Shown: positions 34,316-44,303 of the stretch, piece after piece
Position numbering within the stretch: position 1 is the first letter of the stretch
Layout of the letters: each line of letters starts with the position of its first letter
NCBI GenBank assembly: GCA_013215285.1
Contig: JABSRD010000001.1
Location: 641,208-705,207 of the forward strand
DNA length: 64,000 bases
Direction: 5' to 3'
Origin: Candidatus Nitrosopumilus sp.
GTDB taxonomy: Archaea; Thermoproteota; Nitrososphaeria; Nitrososphaerales; Nitrosopumilaceae
Notes under the pieces: model-generated
Database searches by the model: none
What the model was told of the DNA's origin: nothing
The model's input: the letters and a program-made list of their open reading frames with translations, nothing else
Made by a program: the position numbers and the translations under genes

Positions 34316-35112
34316 TGCTTGATGGAAAGACTATTGCAATTACTCGCTCAAAAGATAATGCTTCAGAATTTATCACTTTAGCTGAACAAAACAAGGCTAC
34401 CCCAATCACACTACCTACCATAGAACTTGTTAGTAAGGGTGAAAAAATTGTTGATGAATTTTTAAATTCAGTGGAGCAATACAATCCAGATTACTCTGTT
34501 TTTCTAAGCTCAAAGGCTGTAAAATTATTATTTGATACGGCAAAAAATATTAAAAAATTTGATAAATTACAATTAGCTGTTGCAAATACCATTGTAATGT
34601 CAGTTGGTCCAAAAACCACTGCTACTTTGGAAACATATGGAATTAAAGTAAATCATGAACCTGATAATCATTCCTCCATTGGAGTTGGAGAAAAGTTTTC
34701 TCAAATTAATGCAGTTGGAAAAAAAGTAATCATTCCTCGTAGTGGCGCATCAAATTCATTCCTTAAAGATTTACTAAACAAAATTGGAATTGATGTTGTA
34801 GAGATTTATTTGTATGATGTTTGTGCATTTAGAGACACCACTCAATGGAATGGATTCAGAGAATTATTTTCTCAAAATAAAATTGACGGTGTGATATTTA
34901 CCAGTGCTTCATCTGTTCGTGGGTTCTTTGAGATAATGCACAAGGATTATGAAAAAGCCATTCTGTTAGACAACCTTTCAAAATTATCTTTGGTATCTAT
35001 TGGTCCATTCACCTCTGAAGAACTGAAGAAATTTGATGCGTCCTATATTGTATCTAAAATTCATACTGTTGCAGGGGCATTTGATACAATGAAAAACAAA
35101 CTGATTTGCTAA
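34315..35112 (+). CDS. hemD: Uroporphyrinogen-III synthase
   Basis: A protein of about 265 residues that closes hydroxymethylbilane into uroporphyrinogen III. HemD sequences are poorly conserved, but ITRSKDNASEFITLAEQNKA, FLSSKAVKLLF, the SVGPKTTATLETYGI region and VIFTSASSVRGFFE are typical, as is the position. I use the ATG at 34315, which overlaps the cobA stop (TAATG), rather than the TTG at 34306. It ends the hemL-hemC-cobA-hemD unit. Confidence 0.88.
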   Translation: MLDGKTIAITRSKDNASEFITLAEQNKATPITLPTIELVSKGEKIVDEFLNSVEQYNPDYSVFLSSKAVKLLFDTAKNIKKFDKLQLAVANTIVMSVGPKTTATLETYGIKVNHEPDNHSSIGVGEKFSQINAVGKKVIIPRSGASNSFLKDLLNKIGIDVVEIYLYDVCAFRDTTQWNGFRELFSQNKIDGVIFTSASSVRGFFEIMHKDYEKAILLDNLSKLSLVSIGPFTSEELKKFDASYIVSKIHTVAGAFDTMKNKLIC

Positions 35113-35194
35113 TTGTAGTTTTCAAAATGCAAAAGATTGGATAAACTCTAAGATTTAGCTAAAGCTATTTAGCTGTGCCTATTTTTCCTCATGT

Positions 35195-35203
35195 ATTTAT
35201 AAT
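35195..35203 (+). promoter_or_regulatory. TATA box of the suf operon
   Basis: ATTTATAATATA begins at 35195. Its centre lies about 25 bases before the ATG at 35224, the spacing of a TATA box to the start of a leaderless mRNA. This argues that sufB begins at 35224 and not at the ATG at 35215. Confidence 0.45.
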
Positions 35204-35223
35204 ATAACGGAGTTATGCCACTT

Positions 35224-36624
35224 ATGGCCACTGAAAATCTTGACATGGATTATTCAAAATATGATTTTAAAGATTCTACAGAAATGTATGTCCACCTAAG
35301 CAAGAAAGGACTCTCTAAGAATACTGTAATTGAAATTAGTAAATTAAAAGGTGAGCCACAGTGGATGCTTGATTTTAGATTACGCTCTTTTGAAATTTTC
35401 ATGAAAAAACCAATGCCAACTTGGGGTGGTGATCTTGCTTCTATTGATTTCCAAAATATCTATTATTACATGAGAGCAACAGAAAAAGTAGAAAAGAACT
35501 GGGATGATGTTCCAGAAAATGTTAAAAATACTTTTGAAAAACTTGGAATTCCTGAAGCTGAAAAGAAATTCTTAGCAGGTGTTGGTGCACAATATGAATC
35601 TGAAGTTGTATATCACAGTCTAAGAGAAGACTTAGCAAAACAAGGAGTTTTATTTTTGGATACTGATGCAGCACTAAAAGAGCATCCAGAACTTTTCAAG
35701 AAATATTTCGCTAAAATTATTCCACCAGAGGATAACAAATTTGCAGCACTAAACAGTGCAGTTTGGAGTGGTGGTTCATTTATCTACATTCCAAAAGGTG
35801 TCAAAGTAGACATGCCACTACAAGCATACTTTAGAATTAATGCAGAAAACATTGGTCAGTTTGAAAGAACATTAATCATTGTAGATGAAGGTGCAGAAGT
35901 ACATTACATTGAAGGATGCACTGCTCCTGTTTACTCTACAGAATCACTTCACGTTGCTGTTGTAGAACTAGTTGCACACAAAGATGCAAAATTGAGATAT
36001 ACCACAATTCAAAATTGGAGTAGTGATGTTTACAACCTTGTAACCAAACGTGCTTATGCATATGAGGGCGCAACTGTTGAATGGATTGATGGAAATATTG
36101 GAAGTAAATTAACAATGAAATATCCTGGAATTTACCTTATGGGTGAAAGAGCATACGGTGAGACATTATCAATTGCATTTGCTGGTAAAGGACAACATCA
36201 AGATACAGGTGCAAAAATGGTTCACTTGGCACCAAACACAACTTCTAAAGTTACATCAAAATCTGTTAGCAGACAAGATGGACGTTCTACTTATAGAGGA
36301 ATGGTTCATATCGCAAAAGGTGCTACAAATGTTAAAGCCACTGTAAGATGTGATGCATTACTCTTAGATGATACATCAAAAACAGAAACATATCCTTACA
36401 TGGAAATTAATCAAGATGATGCAACAATCACTCACGAAGCCACTGTTGGGAAAATTGGTGATGAACAAATTTTCTATCTTATGAGTAGAGGATTTAGTGA
36501 GGAAGAAGCATTAACACTAATTGTTAATGGATTCATGGAACCATTCACAAAAGAATTACCAATGGAATATGCAGTTGAATTAAACAGACTCATCAAATTA
36601 GAAATGGATGACTCTGTGGGATAA
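35224..36624 (+). CDS. sufB: Fe-S cluster assembly protein SufB
   Basis: A protein of about 466 residues, the scaffold half of the SufBCD complex on which Fe-S clusters are built. It has [36 protein letters not shown] with the conserved cysteine, the [18 protein letters not shown] region and [17 protein letters not shown] near the C-terminus. It leads an operon with sufD, a Rieske protein, sufS and sufU. The SufC ATPase is encoded at 59980-60753 instead of here. Confidence 0.95.
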   Translation: MATENLDMDYSKYDFKDSTEMYVHLSKKGLSKNTVIEISKLKGEPQWMLDFRLRSFEIFMKKPMPTWGGDLASIDFQNIYYYMRATEKVEKNWDDVPENVKNTFEKLGIPEAEKKFLAGVGAQYESEVVYHSLREDLAKQGVLFLDTDAALKEHPELFKKYFAKIIPPEDNKFAALNSAVWSGGSFIYIPKGVKVDMPLQAYFRINAENIGQFERTLIIVDEGAEVHYIEGCTAPVYSTESLHVAVVELVAHKDAKLRYTTIQNWSSDVYNLVTKRAYAYEGATVEWIDGNIGSKLTMKYPGIYLMGERAYGETLSIAFAGKGQHQDTGAKMVHLAPNTTSKVTSKSVSRQDGRSTYRGMVHIAKGATNVKATVRCDALLLDDTSKTETYPYMEINQDDATITHEATVGKIGDEQIFYLMSRGFSEEEALTLIVNGFMEPFTKELPMEYAVELNRLIKLEMDDSVG

Positions 36625-36648
36625 TATCCCAATTTACCTTTGATAATC

Positions 36649-38049
36649 ATGTCTCAAGAAACTCTTTCAACAATCAACATTAGTCATATTGATAAGATTT
36701 CATCATCAAGAAATGAACCTGATTGGCTCAAAGAATATAGAAAAAACTCATTAACAATTTACGATAGTCTTCCAATCGAACTATCTCCACTTTACAACAA
36801 ATACACTGATGCAAAAAAAATGGATCCTGAAAAAGTCTCTCTTTCCATATCCACTACAGAAACAATTCCAAAATTTCTTGAAAAGAGATTAGTTGAATTA
36901 GAAAATGAAACATGCATTATTCAAATTGGAACAAACATTCACAAAATTAATGTCTCAGATGAATTAAAATCAAAAGGACTAGTAATCTCCTCAATTGCAG
37001 ATGCAATTAAAAATAACTTTGAACTTGTAAAAAAGGCACTAGAGGCCTCAAAATCACAAGATGATAAATTTACTGCATTAAACAATGCGGCATTTAATTC
37101 AGGTGTATTTATTCACATTCCACGTAATCTTGTCTTAGAAAAACCAATTCATATTCTAACATGTCTATCTGAAGATGGAATATCTACAATCTCTAGAAAT
37201 GTAATATTTGCAGATGAAAATAGTAAGGCTACAATTGTCCAAGAATTGTATTCCCCAAAGCTTGAAACACAACAAGCATATCTTGAATTACTTAACACAA
37301 GTATTGCCCAAAATGCACAGTTAGATGTCACCACTTTACAAATGATGGATGAACATGCAATTAATTTTTCAACTAGACGAACAGATTTGGCACAAGATGC
37401 CAAAGTGAATTGGTATTCTGGATTGTTTGGAACAGTATTATCCCGCTACAAAACTGAGTATTTTCTTAATGGTCCTGGTTCATCATCAAATGACTCTGAA
37501 GTAATTTTTGGAAATAATGAACAGACATTTGACATTCAAACTAATGTGACTCATGTGGGGCCATCAACTGAAGGTAGAGTGGTTGAAAAATCAATTCTTA
37601 GAAATAAATCAAAATCAGTTTTCAAAGGAATGATTAGAATCGAAGAAAAAGCAACAAAGGCAAATTCATTTTTGTCAGGCCGTTCAATACTTTTGGATAA
37701 GGATGCAAAATCTGATTCTATTCCTGGATTGGAGATACTTACAAACGATGTAAAGGCCACACATTCGGCATCTGTTGCACCCATTGACGCAGAACAAATT
37801 TTCTATTTAGAAACTAGATGTCTTAGTAAAAAAGAAGCTGAAAGAACAATCATTGAAGGATTTTTAGAACCACTTTCAAGAAAAATGTCTTATCAAGTGA
37901 GAGCATGGATTGCATATCTTATTGAATCTAAATGGGATGACAAGGAACTCACCATCAACACTGATGATGAACTAGCCAAATTCGTTGAAATTGAGGAAAC
38001 CCGTTACAACGAGGATGCAGAAATTGAGCAACATTACAAGTATAGGTGA
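36649..38049 (+). CDS. sufD: Fe-S cluster assembly protein SufD
   Basis: A protein of about 466 residues, homologous to SufB and its partner in the SufBCD complex. Typical stretches are FIHIPRNLVLEKPIHILTCL, TNVTHVGPSTEGRVVEKSIL, DAKSDSIPGLEILTNDVKAT with HSASVAPIDAEQIFYLETR, and a C-terminal helical part. The ATG at 36649 (MSQETLST) is preferred to the TTG at 36640. Its stop overlaps the Rieske gene start. Confidence 0.92.
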   Translation: MSQETLSTINISHIDKISSSRNEPDWLKEYRKNSLTIYDSLPIELSPLYNKYTDAKKMDPEKVSLSISTTETIPKFLEKRLVELENETCIIQIGTNIHKINVSDELKSKGLVISSIADAIKNNFELVKKALEASKSQDDKFTALNNAAFNSGVFIHIPRNLVLEKPIHILTCLSEDGISTISRNVIFADENSKATIVQELYSPKLETQQAYLELLNTSIAQNAQLDVTTLQMMDEHAINFSTRRTDLAQDAKVNWYSGLFGTVLSRYKTEYFLNGPGSSSNDSEVIFGNNEQTFDIQTNVTHVGPSTEGRVVEKSILRNKSKSVFKGMIRIEEKATKANSFLSGRSILLDKDAKSDSIPGLEILTNDVKATHSASVAPIDAEQIFYLETRCLSKKEAERTIIEGFLEPLSRKMSYQVRAWIAYLIESKWDDKELTINTDDELAKFVEIEETRYNEDAEIEQHYKYR

Positions 38050-38363
38050 TTTTTTTGTCTGAATGGGTTAAAGCTTGTACTTTGGAGCAGGTAAAAAAAG
38101 GTGAGCTTTTTGGATTTACTCACGATAATACTAAAATCCTTTTAGCAAATATCAAAGGAAAAATTCTTGCAACAGATCTAATTTGTACTCATGCAGATGC
38201 TGACCTTTCTACTGGATTTCTAAGTGATGAAGGAGTAAGATGCCCATTACATCTTTCTGTTTTTAATTTAGAGGATGGAAAACCACAAAACCTTCCTGCT
38301 GAAACACCACTAAAAGTATACAATGTTAAAATAGACGATAATGAAATTTACGTGGAGATTTAA
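38046..38363 (+). CDS. Rieske-type [2Fe-2S] ferredoxin
   Basis: A protein of about 100 residues with the Rieske pattern CTHADA (C-x-H) followed 17 residues later by CPLHL (C-x2-H). It resembles the ferredoxin component of ring-hydroxylating dioxygenases and of NirD. In the suf operon it may supply electrons for cluster assembly or serve as a cluster acceptor. The start may be GTG (38046, overlapping the sufD stop) or the TTG at 38055 (SEWVKACT). Confidence 0.85.
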   Translation: MIFLSEWVKACTLEQVKKGELFGFTHDNTKILLANIKGKILATDLICTHADADLSTGFLSDEGVRCPLHLSVFNLEDGKPQNLPAETPLKVYNVKIDDNEIYVEI

Positions 38364-38366
38364 AAT

Positions 38367-39611
38367 ATGCAAAGCACACAATCATCTTTTGAAAATTTAA
38401 GAAATGATTTTCCTATTCTGAAAAGAACTGTTAGAGATAACAAACCTCTTGTCTATCTTGATAATGCATCTACAACACAAAAACCAAATCAAGTAATCGA
38501 TTCCATTACTGACTTTTATCGAAATCACAATGCCAATATTCATAGAGCAGTATATGCTTTAGCTGAGGAAGCAACTGAAGCATATGAGGCAACTAGAGAT
38601 AAGATTGCAAAATTTGTCAACATAAAAAATCGACAAGAAATTATTTTTGTTAGGGGAACTACTGAAGCGATAAATCTTGTTGCATATGCATGGGGACGAC
38701 CACACATCAAAGAAGGTGACATTATTGTTACTACAGAATATGAACACCATAGTAATATTGTTCCTTGGCAACTTCTTACACAAGAGAAACATGCCAAACT
38801 AGAATACATTGGAATGGGTGATAATGGGGAATTAATTCTAGATGATCTTGACAAATACCTTGCTACAGGTAAAGTAAAACTTGTAACTTTTAGTCTAATG
38901 TCAAATGTTCTTGGAACAATTACTGATGCCAAAAAAATAATTGAGAAATGTAAAGCTGCAGATGTTCTTACATTAATTGATGGTGCACAAGCTGTACCTC
39001 ACATGACAGTTGACATTGAATCTTTAGGTTGTGACTTTTTTGCATTTTCTGGACACAAAATGTTAGGCCCAACTGGAATTGGTGTTTTATGGGTCAGAAA
39101 ATCTGTTTTAGAAACTATGGTTCCATTTCATGGTGGTGGTGATATGATTAGAGAGGTTCACAAATATGAAACTACATGGAATGATTTGCCATACAAATTT
39201 GAAGCAGGAACTCCAAATATTGCAGATGTTGTGGGATTTGGAGCTGCAATTGATTATCTCACAAAGATTGGAATGGATAATGTGCGAGATCATGAAATTG
39301 AATTAACAAAATATGCTATAGAAAAATTATCAGCAGTTAAAGGAATTCATATCTATGGAACAAAAGATCTTTCAAAACGTGGTGGTGTAATCTCTTTTAA
39401 TTTTGCAGATGTTCACCCACATGATGTTGCACAAATTGTTGATGAAGAAGGAATCGCTGTTCGTTCTGGTCATCATTGTGCACAAGTTTTAATGGAACGA
39501 CTAAATGTTGCTGCAACATCTAGAGCTAGTTTTTACATTTACAATACTAAAAAAGAAGTTGATCTTCTTGTGAATTCATTAAATAAAGTAGCAAAGGTGT
39601 TCAAATTATGA
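38367..39611 (+). CDS. sufS: Cysteine desulfurase SufS
   Basis: A 414-residue PLP enzyme that takes sulfur from cysteine. Markers are YLDNASTTQKP, TEYEHHSNIVPWQ, the PLP lysine in FFAFSGHKMLGPTGIG and the persulfide cysteine in RSGHHCAQVLM. The overall length and sequence are those of group II desulfurases. Its stop overlaps sufU (ATGA), and SufU is the usual sulfur acceptor of SufS. Confidence 0.95.
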   Translation: MQSTQSSFENLRNDFPILKRTVRDNKPLVYLDNASTTQKPNQVIDSITDFYRNHNANIHRAVYALAEEATEAYEATRDKIAKFVNIKNRQEIIFVRGTTEAINLVAYAWGRPHIKEGDIIVTTEYEHHSNIVPWQLLTQEKHAKLEYIGMGDNGELILDDLDKYLATGKVKLVTFSLMSNVLGTITDAKKIIEKCKAADVLTLIDGAQAVPHMTVDIESLGCDFFAFSGHKMLGPTGIGVLWVRKSVLETMVPFHGGGDMIREVHKYETTWNDLPYKFEAGTPNIADVVGFGAAIDYLTKIGMDNVRDHEIELTKYAIEKLSAVKGIHIYGTKDLSKRGGVISFNFADVHPHDVAQIVDEEGIAVRSGHHCAQVLMERLNVAATSRASFYIYNTKKEVDLLVNSLNKVAKVFKL

Positions 39612-40051
39612 CTGGTAATGCTGATATCTATCATGAGATAATTATTGATTATTCAAGAAACCCTGCAAATTTTGGAAAAATTGAAAATCATGACGTAACT
39701 TTTCATGACTCCAATCCATTGTGTGGTGACAGTATTGACATTGATATGAAAATTGACGATAACAAAGTTACTGATATTAAATTTCATGGAAATGGATGTG
39801 CAATTTGTATGGCTTGCACTTCAGTTTTAACTGAAATAACAAAAGGAAAAAGCCTTGATGATGTACGAAAAATTGAGAAACATGACATCTTGAGTGAATT
39901 AGGTCTTGAGCATCTTCAAGCTGTCAGAATAAAATGTGCTTTACTTTCTCTAAAAGTACTCAAATCTGCTCTTTACACATATCTAGCAGATCACATGGAT
40001 GATTCTCAAGGTGTCGATAAATTAAAAGAAGAGGCTTCTAGCCTGTACTAG
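39608..40051 (+). CDS. sufU: SufU zinc-dependent sulfurtransferase
   Basis: A 147-residue IscU-like protein. It has the conserved ligands in NPLCGDSIDIDM, GNGCAICMACTSVLTE and VRIKCALL, plus the insertion between the second and third cysteines that marks SufU rather than IscU. SufU takes the persulfide from SufS through a zinc-cysteine site and hands it to the SufB scaffold. Close coupling to sufS supports the role. Confidence 0.92.
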   Translation: MTGNADIYHEIIIDYSRNPANFGKIENHDVTFHDSNPLCGDSIDIDMKIDDNKVTDIKFHGNGCAICMACTSVLTEITKGKSLDDVRKIEKHDILSELGLEHLQAVRIKCALLSLKVLKSALYTYLADHMDDSQGVDKLKEEASSLY

Positions 40052-40052
40052 T

Positions 40053-40400
40053 ATGAGTGATTTTACTCCTAAAATTCCAATTACACTTCAAATAAGAAAA
40101 ATAATCTTTGAAAAATTCAACGATGTTGAAACAAAATTTACAAACGATGAAATTTTTGAAATTCTCAAAGAAAATAGCGATATTGATCCTTCATGGATAA
40201 TAGATGATGTTGAATCTTTTTTTAATGAAATCTGTGATTCTGGTTTTACCCGAAACATTGCACAGAATTTCACCACAATTTGGCTAAAGCTATTTGATCC
40301 TGCTAAAAAACTTCATTGCAATGCTTGTAATCATGATATCCATCTTGGTACATCTGAAGAAAAAATTTGTCCGAATCCTTCTTGTAAATCTTCTATCTAG
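40053..40400 (+). CDS. Hypothetical protein with C-terminal zinc ribbon
   Basis: A 115-residue protein. The first 80 residues are helical (QIRKIIFEKFNDVETKFTND), winged-helix-like. The end has HCNACNHDIHLG and ICPNPSCKS, a CxxC...CxxxxC zinc ribbon. It begins 1 base after sufU and probably belongs to the suf operon. The role is unknown; a regulator of Fe-S assembly is possible but unsupported. It ends overlapping the convergent pgk gene by 8 bases. Confidence 0.6.
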   Translation: MSDFTPKIPITLQIRKIIFEKFNDVETKFTNDEIFEILKENSDIDPSWIIDDVESFFNEICDSGFTRNIAQNFTTIWLKLFDPAKKLHCNACNHDIHLGTSEEKICPNPSCKSSI

Positions 40401-41619
40401 ATCTATATTTTATTGCAACATCTTCTAATGCTGTAATCATTGGTAGTTTTTCTCCTGTAAGATAAAGTACCAGTGCACCACCTGCAGTACTGACGTGATT
40501 AATTTTATCTGCTAATCCCTGTTCTTTTAATGCAGTTGTTAAATGCCCTCCACTTACAATAGTTGTTGCCATAGAGTTTGCAACTGACTTGAGTAGTTCT
40601 TTTGTACCGTAACTGAAATTTTCTTTTTCAAAAAATCCTGCAGGTCCACTGATAAATACAGTTCCTGCCCCTGAAATTAATTTTGAATAATAGTCTACAG
40701 TTTTTGGACCTAAATCAAAAATTTTATCTCCTTTACCCATTTCTCTGACATCCATTTCCACTCTTTCACCATCTTTGTCAATTGCAATGTCCACTGGTGT
40801 TGCAAAAACATCTGGATATTCACCTATTAGAGAATGTGCTTTTGCTACAACTTCTTCTTCTCTTTTGATTCCTAGAGGTGACTTGATTCTAGCTTGTGCA
40901 CGCATGAATACATTGCCAATTAACCCTGTTAGTAGAACATGATCCGCACGGCCATTTTGAATCAATAATTTTATCGCTTCAAGTCTATCTGGCACTTTGG
41001 AGCCTCCAAGTACTATTACGTGCGGTGCTTTAGCTACAGTCATTATTTCATCTAGATTTCTAACCTCTTTTTCCACAATTCTTCCTGCACATGCAGGTAA
41101 AACTTGTGGAAATCCAATAATTGATGGATGTGATCTATGTGCACTAGGAAATGAATCTAAGACACAAAGATCAAATAATTTGGATAAGCGACTGACCATA
41201 ATTGTTTTTGCAGCATTTTCTGGTGAAAATTCATAATTCTCCTCAGCACATAGTCTGAGATTATCTAAAAGTAAAATATCTCCATTCTCTAAACTTTTGA
41301 TTGCATTTTGTGCAGCTTCACCAATTACATCTTCAACATATTTTATTTTTTTACCCATTAATTTTTCAAGAACTTTTGCATGTTTGTCCATTCCTGTATA
41401 GTCCTTATTCCCAACTCTTCCTTGGTGTGATGCAACAACAACTTTAGCCTCTTTTAATGACTTTAGGGTTTCAATAGTCTCTTCAATTCTTTTTGTTCCT
41501 GTAATCTCCATTGTTTCTGGATCAATTGGGCAATTCATATCCACTCTCAAAAAAACTGTCTTATCTTTTAGGTCAAAATCGTCTAGTGTGAGTACATTCA
41601 CGACTTTTCTATTAGGCAC
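40393..41619 (-). CDS. pgk: Phosphoglycerate kinase
   Basis: A 408-residue enzyme that interconverts 1,3-bisphosphoglycerate and 3-phosphoglycerate with ATP. It has TVFLRVDMNCPIDPET, VVASHQGRVG (substrate-binding), GDILLLDNLRLCAEE, VIVLGGSKVPDRLEAIKLL and the C-terminal GGALVLYLTGEKLPMI. In an autotrophic archaeon it works in gluconeogenesis. The start is GTG. No other sugar-phosphate gene adjoins it. Confidence 0.95.
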   Translation of the reverse strand: MPNRKVVNVLTLDDFDLKDKTVFLRVDMNCPIDPETMEITGTKRIEETIETLKSLKEAKVVVASHQGRVGNKDYTGMDKHAKVLEKLMGKKIKYVEDVIGEAAQNAIKSLENGDILLLDNLRLCAEENYEFSPENAAKTIMVSRLSKLFDLCVLDSFPSAHRSHPSIIGFPQVLPACAGRIVEKEVRNLDEIMTVAKAPHVIVLGGSKVPDRLEAIKLLIQNGRADHVLLTGLIGNVFMRAQARIKSPLGIKREEEVVAKAHSLIGEYPDVFATPVDIAIDKDGERVEMDVREMGKGDKIFDLGPKTVDYYSKLISGAGTVFISGPAGFFEKENFSYGTKELLKSVANSMATTIVSGGHLTTALKEQGLADKINHVSTAGGALVLYLTGEKLPMITALEDVAIKYRSR

Positions 41620-41742
41620 TTGGTTAAATTCTTTGAGCCGATCATAATTATTTTCCCAAATATTATTTTAAAATAATGATTTATAATTTCAATACTTTCC
41701 TATTGATAAAAATTAAAAGATGCAAGTTTGAGGTTTAATTAA

Positions 41743-42411
41743 TTGCAAAATTGGCTTTTCGATATTAGGTCTCGTTCTTTTGTCTTGTTGACAATTTTAT
41801 TTCTTATTCTTAGTGCTTTTGTATATTTTGGAGTAACTGAAAGTTTTGATCAAAGTGTTATTTCCTTTTTTTCACAAAATGTTGGAAATCCCACACTTGA
41901 CATCATAATGCAGTATATCACTGAAAGTGGTGATGTGTTTAACATGATGGTGTTTGCAATTGTAATGTTAATTATTCCAAAAACTCGTAGAATTGGAATT
42001 ACCTTAATGATTTTGATTGTACTTTCGACATTACTTACTGGTTATATCAAATGTGGAGTTGATAGGGATCGACCTGATTTTGAATATGAAGGTGTGCCAT
42101 TTCCTGTAGAAATTAGTCGTGATACCTATGCCTTATTTTGTGAGGGAAGCTTTAATGCATCATTTCCATCTGGCCATGCTGCACGAGCAATGATTGTTGG
42201 AATAATCTTAGGTTATGCTCTGTCTGAACGATTCCCACGTGGTGCGTATTTGATGTTTCTATACCCTGTAATGATTTCGATTAGTAGAATCTACGTCTTA
42301 CAACATTTCCCTATGGATGTAATTGGTGGAGCTGTAATTGGAGTATTACTTGCTGGAGTTATGGCACAACGAACAAAACTCTACAACATTTTTGATAAAC
42401 CAAAAACCTAA
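41743..42411 (+). CDS. PAP2 family membrane phosphatase
   Basis: A 222-residue membrane protein with about five helices and the three-part phosphatase signature: KCGVDRDRPDFE, FPSGHAARAM (catalytic His) and SRIYVLQHFPMDVIGG (second His and Asp). Such enzymes remove phosphate from lipid pyrophosphates or phosphatidate outside the membrane. In an archaeon, undecaprenyl- or dolichyl-type pyrophosphates are the likely class. The start is TTG. Confidence 0.85.
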   Translation: MQNWLFDIRSRSFVLLTILFLILSAFVYFGVTESFDQSVISFFSQNVGNPTLDIIMQYITESGDVFNMMVFAIVMLIIPKTRRIGITLMILIVLSTLLTGYIKCGVDRDRPDFEYEGVPFPVEISRDTYALFCEGSFNASFPSGHAARAMIVGIILGYALSERFPRGAYLMFLYPVMISISRIYVLQHFPMDVIGGAVIGVLLAGVMAQRTKLYNIFDKPKT

Positions 42412-42425
42412 TTCAGTTATTGGTA

Positions 42426-42743
42426 TTACTCATCAAAACCCAATTCAATCAAAGTATTGTTACTAATCAAAACTATTGCAAAATGTTCATCATCATGATG
42501 ATATGTCCAATATTTTATATCTCTAATTTCATTTTTCTCTCTTAGCCCATGAATTACACCTGTTGTAATTGTATACCCTATTTTTTTTGCAAGCTTTGTC
42601 TCTTTTGGCATTAATACTTTGAATCCCTCTTTTCTATTTCTGAATCCTAAATTCACCATGTCCTCTACTGCAATTGAGGCATCTTTTTCATTTTTTAGAT
42701 CGTATGTTTTTGATATTGGCAAATCTTTTGGATGAAATTCCAT
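42426..42743 (-). CDS. Hypothetical protein, 105 aa
   Basis: A small soluble alpha/beta protein (DASIAVEDMVNLGFRNRKEG, YWTYHHDDEHFAIVLISNN) without known motifs. It lies between the PAP2 and coiled-coil genes and is divergent from the latter. The frame is full-length, with clean codon use. Confidence 0.5.
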   Translation of the reverse strand: MEFHPKDLPISKTYDLKNEKDASIAVEDMVNLGFRNRKEGFKVLMPKETKLAKKIGYTITTGVIHGLREKNEIRDIKYWTYHHDDEHFAIVLISNNTLIELGFDE

Positions 42744-42760
42744 GGTTTTGATGACATCTT

Positions 42761-43654
42761 TTGATTAATATTTTTTCAAAAAATGGTTTTGGCGATCAAT
42801 ATTGGTTAATTTTCTTTACTGGTAAGTCAAATCCTGATCATATTAACAATTTAACCGACTCTTTTGTTTTGATTGAATCATTGGCATCTATAGAAAAACT
42901 AGTAGTTGAACTACGACAAAAAAGAAATGAAAAAACAAGTTTGAGAAAAAAAGCTGAAAAACAGCTCAAAGATGTCCTTACTGTTGAAAAGCGTTCTTCA
43001 TCAGGATTAACCTCTGTGGATAGAAAAATAGAATCTGAACGTGAGGATGTTTCTGATGTTTCTACTGTATTAACCCAAAAAACTTCCCAATTGGAAAGTA
43101 TTGCTCGATTAGTGACAGCAGCTGAGGAACGATTAACTAGCGAAAAAGAGGCAATTGAGCAAACTGAGCAAGAAATTGAGTTTTCTGAGAGTCCTGAAGA
43201 AAAACAGAATGCTGAGTCTAGATTACGTTTCTTAAATGATCATATCCAAGAATTAATTTTTGAAATTAAAAGTAGACAAAAAACTGCAAAAAAGATTTCA
43301 GATGATGTTTCTAAATTTTCTACAATTAAATCTACTATTTCAACAAAAATTCAAAAACAAACTAAATCAAAACCATCTTTACGTGAAATTAAAACAACTA
43401 GTCATAAAGCAGCTCAAAAATTTGTAAAAGAATTGGAGATGCGAACTAGGGCAGAAGAATCTGCTAAAAATGCATTAGACAAAGTTTCTAAAAAGTTACA
43501 AGAGTTTTTGGCAAACAAACGTAAAACAACTAAAAAGAAAGTAGCAAAAAGAAAACCAGCAAGAAAAACTGCAGCTAAAAAGAAAGTAGCAAAAAGAAAA
43601 CCAGCAAGAAAAACTGCAGCTAAAAAGAAAGTAGCAAAGAAACGTAGAAGATAG
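42761..43654 (+). CDS. Coiled-coil protein with histone-H1-like lysine-rich tail
   Basis: A 297-residue protein. Residues 1-40 are a small globular start, 45-245 form a long charged coiled coil (VELRQKRNEKTSLRKKAEKQ and on), and the last 45 residues are a KKKVAKRKPARKTAA repeat array like the tails of histone H1 and bacterial HU/Hc1-type proteins. Such tails bind DNA without sequence preference. The coiled coil might let the protein bridge or organise the chromosome; that is inferred. The start is TTG. Confidence 0.65.
   Translation: MINIFSKNGFGDQYWLIFFTGKSNPDHINNLTDSFVLIESLASIEKLVVELRQKRNEKTSLRKKAEKQLKDVLTVEKRSSSGLTSVDRKIESEREDVSDVSTVLTQKTSQLESIARLVTAAEERLTSEKEAIEQTEQEIEFSESPEEKQNAESRLRFLNDHIQELIFEIKSRQKTAKKISDDVSKFSTIKSTISTKIQKQTKSKPSLREIKTTSHKAAQKFVKELEMRTRAEESAKNALDKVSKKLQEFLANKRKTTKKKVAKRKPARKTAAKKKVAKRKPARKTAAKKKVAKKRRR
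43531..43641 (+). repeat. 45-bp tandem repeat coding a basic 15-residue unit
   Basis: Positions 43531-43575 and 43576-43620 are identical 45-base units, followed by a partial third unit at 43621-43641. Identity at the DNA level, including third codon positions, points to a recent duplication or to frequent expansion and contraction. The unit stays in frame and adds 15 residues (KKKVAKRKPARKTAA) to the tail of the coiled-coil protein. Confidence 0.85.
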
Positions 43655-43697
43655 TTATCTATAACGTTAAAGCAGGTATTATTTCATAATTTTTACA

Positions 43698-44303
43698 ATG
43701 AATAAACGTGGTCCAATAATCTCATTTACTGGAATTACTATTATCGGAATTTCTTTTTTTATTATGATGTCTGTTATTCCATCATCTTTTGTTGATACTA
43801 CTAATTTTTCTGTACCTTCTATGTTTGAAGGAATGTTCAATGAGGTTTCTCATGAAATTCTAATCATGCCTGGGGATTCAGCAAATGTATCTTATAGCAC
43901 ATTTTCATCAAATGTTTCTCTGTTGTGGGGAATTCAAATAATTGATTATAAATCCGGAGATAAATTATCTGTACATATTTCAAATATTTTTGGAGATTCT
44001 TATGGTGAATCTATTCAAGATGAATTTATTTTATTTGAAGTATTACAAATTCAACAATCTGATACATTAAATTTTGAAATTCAAAATCTTGGATCTCAAA
44101 ATATTATTGTAATTGCAATGTTTTCAGAAGATCCAGAAAACTCTGATGCTTTTTCAAATCCAAATTCAACTGTAAGAAATATGGTGTACCCATTAGCTAT
44201 TTCAGGAATTATGATGATGTTGGGAATTTTAATTTCATTCATTGGCGGAATTATATTTATTGTAGATTGGAAAAATATTCAAGATAAGAAAAGAGATTAT
44301 TGA
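43698..44303 (+). CDS. Membrane protein with two transmembrane helices
   Basis: A 201-residue protein: a helix at residues 8-27, an outside beta-rich domain (about 30-150, with ILIMPGDSANVSYSTFSSN) and a second helix at about 155-190 followed by a short basic tail. This layout matches other small thaumarchaeal surface proteins in this window. Function is not recognised. Its end overlaps the convergent OB-fold gene by 7 bases. Confidence 0.55.
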   Translation: MNKRGPIISFTGITIIGISFFIMMSVIPSSFVDTTNFSVPSMFEGMFNEVSHEILIMPGDSANVSYSTFSSNVSLLWGIQIIDYKSGDKLSVHISNIFGDSYGESIQDEFILFEVLQIQQSDTLNFEIQNLGSQNIIVIAMFSEDPENSDAFSNPNSTVRNMVYPLAISGIMMMLGILISFIGGIIFIVDWKNIQDKKRDY

